10,484 bases of DNA from Lachnospiraceae bacterium (GTDB lineage Bacteria; Bacillota; Clostridia; Lachnospirales; Lachnospiraceae), in contig DNAD01000314.1 in assembly GCA_003484785.1 (NCBI GenBank), positions 1 to 10,484 on the forward strand, in the 5' to 3' direction. How positions within the stretch are numbered: position 1 is the first letter of the stretch; each line of letters begins with the position of its first letter. Both the position numbers and the translations under genes were made by a program. Of this stretch, positions 6,469 through 10,484 are shown one piece after another. The notes beneath the pieces were generated by a model. The model was not told the DNA's origin and did no database searches. It saw only the letters and a list, made by a program, of their open reading frames with translations.

Positions 6469-8141
6469 TGAAAACACTGATAATAATCCCCGCAAGAGGG
6501 GGCTCGAAAAGGATACCCAGGAAGAACGTTCGGATAATGTGCGGAAAGCCCCTGATCGTTTATTCCATAGAAAATGCGAAGGCAGTAAGACACTGTCTTT
6601 GCGAAGGCTTCAGGGATGCAGTGGTGGATATCGCGGTCTCTACCGATGATGAGGAGCTGGGAAGCATAGTAAACAAAAGAGGGGTCAGGGTCATAGAAAG
6701 GCCCGGAGAGCTGGCCACCGATAAGGTCACGCTGGATCCGGTCATAAATCATGCCCTTGAGTATATGGAGAAGGAAAAGGGCTTTGGGTATGACACTGTC
6801 ATAACCATGCAGGCCACATCTCCTACCCTTAAGAGCGATACGATCATAAACGCCATCGGCTATTTTCAGGAGGGTGGCTTTGATACCGTGATCTCCGCCA
6901 TGAACAAGCCTCACCTTTCCTGGGGCATAAAGGACGGAGTCATCACCAGAAACTATGAAAAGAGGCTGAATTCTCAGGAGCTGCCCCCGAATTACGTGGA
7001 GACCGGAGGCTTCCTTATCACCAGGAGAAGCTGTGTCACCGCTGAGGGACGCATAGGAAAAAACGTAAGTATATTTGAGATACCCGAGGACGAAGCGGTG
7101 GACATCGACACCTACACTGACTGGGTATTGTGCGAGAACATCCTTCGCAGAAAGAGGATAGTATTCCACACCGTCGGCAAGATGCAGCTGGGTATGGGAC
7201 ATGTATACAGATGCCTTACCCTTGCCTACAAGCTTACCGGCCATGAGATCAGCTTTGTCCTTGACCGTGACAGCGATATCGGGATAGAAAAGATAAGGGA
7301 GTCCAACTTCCCCATCGAGATAGTGAATGATGAGAGAGAGCTGGAGGAGATACTTAAGGAAAAGAGACCGGACATCCTGGTAAATGACATCCTGGATACG
7401 CAGGTTTCATATATGACCATGGTATCAAAATATGCAAGGAGGGTCATCAACTTCGAGGATGTGGGCCCCGGCGCCAAATATGCGGACGCCGTCATAAATG
7501 CCCTCTATGAAAAGGGTGAAAAGCTGCATAACGAGTATTACGGCTCAAAGTATTTCTGCATCAGGGACGAATTCCTTGAGGAGGAGCCGAGGGAGTTTTC
7601 CAAAGAGGTAAAGAACATCCTGGTGATCTTCGGGGGAGCGGATCCCTCCAACCTTACCTCAAGGATGTACGAGATATGCAAAAAGCTTCACGGGGAGTTT
7701 GAGGACATCAATTTTCACTTCCTGCTGGGCTTTGCCTATCCTCATAAGAACGAGATCAAAGACGATCCCAAGAACAACATTCATGTATACATAGACGTTA
7801 AAAGAGTGAGCAGCTATATGAACAGGATGGACCTGGCGGTGACCTCCCAGGGCCGGACCGTGTACGAGCTTGCCAGTATGGGAGTGCCCTCGGTGGTGCT
7901 TGCCCAGAACGAGAGAGAGGCGGAGCATGTCTTTGCCGGGATACAGAACGGCTTTATCAACCTCGGGATCGGAAGCGAAACGGATGAGATCACCATCATG
8001 CAGACCCTGGGGTGGCTCATAAGAACCCCGAACGTCCGGAAGGAAATGAGAAATCTGGAGCTTTCGAAGGAGTTTTCAAAGGGACATGAGAGAGTCATTC
8101 ACCTGATACTGAACGACCTTGACGATACACAAGAGGAATGA
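6468..8141 (+). CDS. Fused CMP-nonulosonate cytidylyltransferase / PseG-SpsG-type hydrolase
   Basis: A 557-residue two-domain enzyme. Residues 1-228 are a NeuA/SpsF-type cytidylyltransferase: PARGGSKRIPRKN (8-20, the CTP-binding loop), STDDEE (58-63), MQATSPTL (114-121), ETGGFLI (178-184) and DIDTYTDW (212-219, metal-binding aspartates). Residues 230-557 are a PseG/SpsG-type GT-B hydrolase: GMGHVYRC (242-249, whose His245 matches the catalytic His of PseG), VNDILD (305-310), FGGADPSNLT (388-397), GRTVYELASMGVP (462-474) and AQNEREAEHVF (479-489). In the pseudaminic route the hydrolase removes UDP from the 2,4-diacetamido sugar and the cytidylyltransferase makes the CMP-sugar. In Bacillus subtilis the same functions are carried by separate spsF and spsG. 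ATG 6468 is preferred over TTG 6465 because AGAGGTG is 4 nt upstream. No frameshift or stop lies at the domain joint. Exact sugar unknown. Confidence 0.88.
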   Translation: MKTLIIIPARGGSKRIPRKNVRIMCGKPLIVYSIENAKAVRHCLCEGFRDAVVDIAVSTDDEELGSIVNKRGVRVIERPGELATDKVTLDPVINHALEYMEKEKGFGYDTVITMQATSPTLKSDTIINAIGYFQEGGFDTVISAMNKPHLSWGIKDGVITRNYEKRLNSQELPPNYVETGGFLITRRSCVTAEGRIGKNVSIFEIPEDEAVDIDTYTDWVLCENILRRKRIVFHTVGKMQLGMGHVYRCLTLAYKLTGHEISFVLDRDSDIGIEKIRESNFPIEIVNDERELEEILKEKRPDILVNDILDTQVSYMTMVSKYARRVINFEDVGPGAKYADAVINALYEKGEKLHNEYYGSKYFCIRDEFLEEEPREFSKEVKNILVIFGGADPSNLTSRMYEICKKLHGEFEDINFHFLLGFAYPHKNEIKDDPKNNIHVYIDVKRVSSYMNRMDLAVTSQGRTVYELASMGVPSVVLAQNEREAEHVFAGIQNGFINLGIGSETDEITIMQTLGWLIRTPNVRKEMRNLELSKEFSKGHERVIHLILNDLDDTQEE

Positions 8142-8148
8142 GGATATA

Positions 8149-9522
8149 ATGAGGGATATTGATGCTGTTTCCCTGGAAGGAAATATAGAGAACAGCTTTA
8201 TAAGACAGGGAGTTGAGGAGATGCGGGAGAATCCGGGCATTTCCGAGGCTCATGCCTTTGTGAGGCAGTCCATATCCTCCATGGAGAACAGAAAGGTCTT
8301 TTTTATAAATACGGTCATAGGGCCGGGAAACAGTGTGGGAAGGCTTACCGAAGGGCTGTACAGGATGCTTACCGAGCACGGCTACGAATGCATGGCAGCC
8401 TTCGGAAGAGGGGATGCTCCCTCCGATATGAACACCTTCAAGATAGATACCCGGGCCGATATCTGGTATCACGGCCTGATGACGAGGCTTACCGACAGAC
8501 ACGGGTTTTATTCAAAGAGCTCAACCCTTGATCTGATCGACCAGATAGAAAGCTTCGATCCGGATATCGTGCATCTCCACAATGTGCACGGGTATTACCT
8601 GAACATAAAGTATCTTTTCGAATATCTGAAGCGCTCGCAAAGGAGGGTGATCTGGACCCTCCATGACTGCTGGAGCTTTACGGGCCACTGCGCCCATTTT
8701 GAGTATGTCGGCTGTACGAAATGGATAAACGGCTGCCAGAACTGCGAGCAGCTTTCCGAATATCCGAAGTCTGCCTTTAAGGATAATTCCGCAAAGAACT
8801 ACGCCGACAAGAAACGCCTGTTTACCGGGATAGAGAACATGACACTGGTAACCCCCTCGGAGTGGTTAAGGCAGAGGGTGCTGCAGTCCTTTTTAAAGGA
8901 CTATCATACCGTTGTGGTCCCTACGGGGATCGACCTGTCGAGCTTTAGGCCCATCGAAGAGGAGAGAAGCAGCGACAATCCCATCTTCAGGCTGAAGAAT
9001 GACCTGGCCCTCAGGGGGAAAAGGGTGATCCTGGGCGTAGCCAATCCCTGGAGGGACAGAAAGGGGCTTAACCAGTTTTTTAACCTGAGCAAGATAATAA
9101 GCGATAAGTATGCCATAGTCCTTGTGGGACTGAATGACAGTCAGATCGCTTCCCTCCCTCCCGCGATAAAGGGGATTAAGAAGACGGAATCCCTTGAGGA
9201 GCTGTGTGCTCTTTATTCAATGGCCGATGTCTATGTTAACCTCACCCTTGAGGATACCTTCCCGACCACAAACATAGAGGCCCTTGCCTGCGGAACTCCG
9301 GTCATAACCTATAAGACCGGCGGAAGCCCGGAGAGCCTTACGGAAAATACCGGGATCGTGGTGGAAAAGAACAGTATCCAGGGGATAGTGGCAGCTCTTG
9401 ATAAGATCGAGTCCATGGCAGGGGAGGCGTTCACCGAAGCTCTGTGTGTAAACCAGGCCGCCAGATATGACAAGGACATCAGATTCATGGAATATATCGA
9501 AGAGGTTTACGAGGGTATCTAG
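8149..9522 (+). CDS. WcaC-like family 4 glycosyltransferase
   Basis: A 457-residue GT-B glycosyltransferase of family GT4, closest in pattern to the WcaC group of exopolysaccharide enzymes. Visible: first strand KVFFINTVIGPGNSVGRL (49-66); DIVHLHNVHGYY (139-150); TLHDCWSFTGHC (170-181); a cysteine cluster at 174, 181, 189, 196 and 199 typical of this subfamily; VPTGIDLSSFRP (257-268); NPWRDRKGL (299-307); EDTFPTTNIEALACGTPVI (368-386); and TGGSPE (390-395), the nucleotide-sugar binding end. No membrane segment is seen. The frame is open from a TTG at 8119, but GAGGA (8140-8144) is 4 nt before ATG 8149, so I use that. The gene begins 7 nt after the fused enzyme and ends directly against the next start. 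About 45 charged residues precede the usual family start. An internal ATG at 8281 would remove them but has no good RBS. Donor and linkage unknown. Confidence 0.88.
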   Translation: MRDIDAVSLEGNIENSFIRQGVEEMRENPGISEAHAFVRQSISSMENRKVFFINTVIGPGNSVGRLTEGLYRMLTEHGYECMAAFGRGDAPSDMNTFKIDTRADIWYHGLMTRLTDRHGFYSKSSTLDLIDQIESFDPDIVHLHNVHGYYLNIKYLFEYLKRSQRRVIWTLHDCWSFTGHCAHFEYVGCTKWINGCQNCEQLSEYPKSAFKDNSAKNYADKKRLFTGIENMTLVTPSEWLRQRVLQSFLKDYHTVVVPTGIDLSSFRPIEEERSSDNPIFRLKNDLALRGKRVILGVANPWRDRKGLNQFFNLSKIISDKYAIVLVGLNDSQIASLPPAIKGIKKTESLEELCALYSMADVYVNLTLEDTFPTTNIEALACGTPVITYKTGGSPESLTENTGIVVEKNSIQGIVAALDKIESMAGEAFTEALCVNQAARYDKDIRFMEYIEEVYEGI

Positions 9523-10484
9523 ATGCGAAAGCTCCTTGAAAGGTTCGAAAACAGCATACTTATCCTCCTGGGCTTTTTGATGTATGCTTCCTGCATGGCG
9601 GCTTTTTTTCTGCTGTTTTCCATAGACAATCCCGAGATCACGGATATCTCGAGAACAGCGGCCGTCACTCTCTCCACCTATGTGATCTTTCTCTTTCTGC
9701 TTTCCTGCATCTACGGGAGGTTTGACGTCGGCAGGCGCAAGGAGAAGCAGACCGTTTTTTCCCTGACTCTGGCCACCCTTCTCACTGACCTTGTTACCTA
9801 TTTCGAGCTTACGATAATGAAGACCAACGAGGCAAACAATGACAGGTTCACGCCGGAGAACGTGGGTATCCTCTTCATCACCTTCCTCCTCCAGTTCTGC
9901 CTCATCAGGTTTTTCGTATGGCTGGGCAACAGGTTCTATTTCTGGATACATGAAAAGGAAAAGTGCGTCATAGTCACCGAGAACAGCGCGGAAAGGGTGG
10001 AGAAGGCGCTGAATGATTTCGGAAAACGCTATGTTGTGACCGGCACGGTGTCCTACAGGGACGAAGGGCTGTTTGAGGAGCTTGTAAAGGCGGATACCAT
10101 CATCATGTATGATGTGCCTGTACAGAACAGACAGGAGATAGTCAATTTTGCGTACAAGAATCTGAAGAACGTATATTTCAATCCCGCTATCGCTGACATA
10201 GTGGAGCAGCACTCAAGACCGGTGATCGTTGACGATATCTCGTTTTTTGCTTCGGACTTTCATCTCATAAGCTTTGAGGAGAGGATAATAAAGCGGATCT
10301 CGGACATAGTCATATCGATCCTTGCCCTGATCCTTTTAAGCCCACTTCTGATAATCTCCGCCGTGATGATAAAACGTTTCGACGGGGGAAGCGTTTTTTT
10401 TAAGCAGAAGAGAGCCACCGTCCACGGGAGGGTATTTGAGATCTACAAGTTCAGGACCATGAAGGAGAACAGCGATAACCGCTC
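9523..10484 (+). CDS. Polyprenyl glycosylphosphotransferase (WbaP/WcaJ type), 3' end cut by window
   Basis: The frame is open from ATG 9523 to the window edge (320 whole codons) and continues beyond it. This family transfers a sugar-1-phosphate from a nucleotide sugar to undecaprenyl phosphate, the first membrane step of repeat-unit assembly. Four hydrophobic segments lie near residues 11-33, 46-64, 78-96 and 113-134. A soluble Rossmann-like domain follows (about 147-235: CVIVTEN, IIMYDV). The catalytic bacterial sugar transferase domain begins near 253, with the hydrophobic segment IVISILALILLSPLLIIS (262-279) holding the Ser-Pro break (273-274) that makes a re-entrant helix in PglC. After it come VFFKQKR (291-297) and IYKFRTM (307-313). 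The catalytic Asp-Glu pair expected downstream is outside the window. GAGGG (9511-9515) is 7 nt before the start, and the ATG follows the previous stop with no gap. Sugar specificity unknown. Confidence 0.92.
   Translation, partial: MRKLLERFENSILILLGFLMYASCMAAFFLLFSIDNPEITDISRTAAVTLSTYVIFLFLLSCIYGRFDVGRRKEKQTVFSLTLATLLTDLVTYFELTIMKTNEANNDRFTPENVGILFITFLLQFCLIRFFVWLGNRFYFWIHEKEKCVIVTENSAERVEKALNDFGKRYVVTGTVSYRDEGLFEELVKADTIIMYDVPVQNRQEIVNFAYKNLKNVYFNPAIADIVEQHSRPVIVDDISFFASDFHLISFEERIIKRISDIVISILALILLSPLLIISAVMIKRFDGGSVFFKQKRATVHGRVFEIYKFRTMKENSDNR

Noticed and set aside
6405..7244. Antisense open frame of 279 codons opposite the fused enzyme
   Set aside because: It lies opposite the clearly conserved cytidylyltransferase domain and shows no family motif.
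9217..10212. Antisense open frame of 331 codons across two genes
   Set aside because: It spans the junction of a convincing GT4 gene and a convincing glycosylphosphotransferase gene, has no domain, and has no supporting RBS logic. It is a shadow frame.
10384..10461. Glycosylphosphotransferase reads RATVHG where many family members have R-x-G
   Set aside because: From memory, Firmicute members often carry R-x-T at this place, so it is likely normal subfamily variation.

Overview
The window is an internal piece of a surface-polysaccharide (capsule or exopolysaccharide) biosynthesis locus. Every gene is on the + strand. They are packed end to end, with gaps of 0 to 17 nt or overlaps of 1, 8 or 23 nt, so the window reads as part of one long operon. 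No promoter, terminator, RNA gene, CRISPR array or mobile element was recognised. There is no gene-free stretch longer than 17 nt once the upstream gene tail at 1-93 is counted. The organism looks like an anaerobic Firmicute, probably of the Lachnospiraceae/Clostridia type: moderate GC, frequent ATA (Ile) and AGG/AGA (Arg) codons, strong GGGGA/GAGG ribosome binding sites, occasional TTG starts, and protein families common in those genomes. The taxonomic call is inference; no marker gene is present.

Layout: 1-93, tail of an upstream reading frame joined by TGATG to the next gene. 93-1178, WbsX/GH99-like protein. 1171-2217, family 2 glycosyltransferase. 2221-3858, capsule-synthesis (KpsS/LipB-like) GT-B protein. 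3836-4972, NeuB/SpsE-type nonulosonate synthase. 4990-6468, Wzx-type flippase with a TTG start. 6468-8141, fusion of a CMP-nonulosonate cytidylyltransferase (SpsF/NeuA type) with a PseG/SpsG-type nucleotide-sugar hydrolase. 8149-9522, WcaC-like GT4 glycosyltransferase. 9523 to the window end, a polyprenyl glycosylphosphotransferase (WbaP/WcaJ type) cut by the window.

How they fit together (inference from families): the glycosylphosphotransferase would load the first sugar on undecaprenyl phosphate, the glycosyltransferases would extend it, and the flippase would export the lipid-linked unit. The synthase and the fused enzyme supply a CMP-activated nine-carbon acidic sugar of the sialic/pseudaminic/legionaminic group. 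The hydrolase domain should release the 6-carbon precursor from its nucleotide, the synthase adds the 3-carbon unit, and the cytidylyltransferase domain activates the product. The earlier steps (dehydratase, aminotransferase, acetyltransferase) and a polymerase are not in the window. The most interesting points are the fusion enzyme that acts on both sides of the synthase step, and the KpsS-like protein overlapping the synthase gene, which is a candidate transferase for the CMP-sugar.
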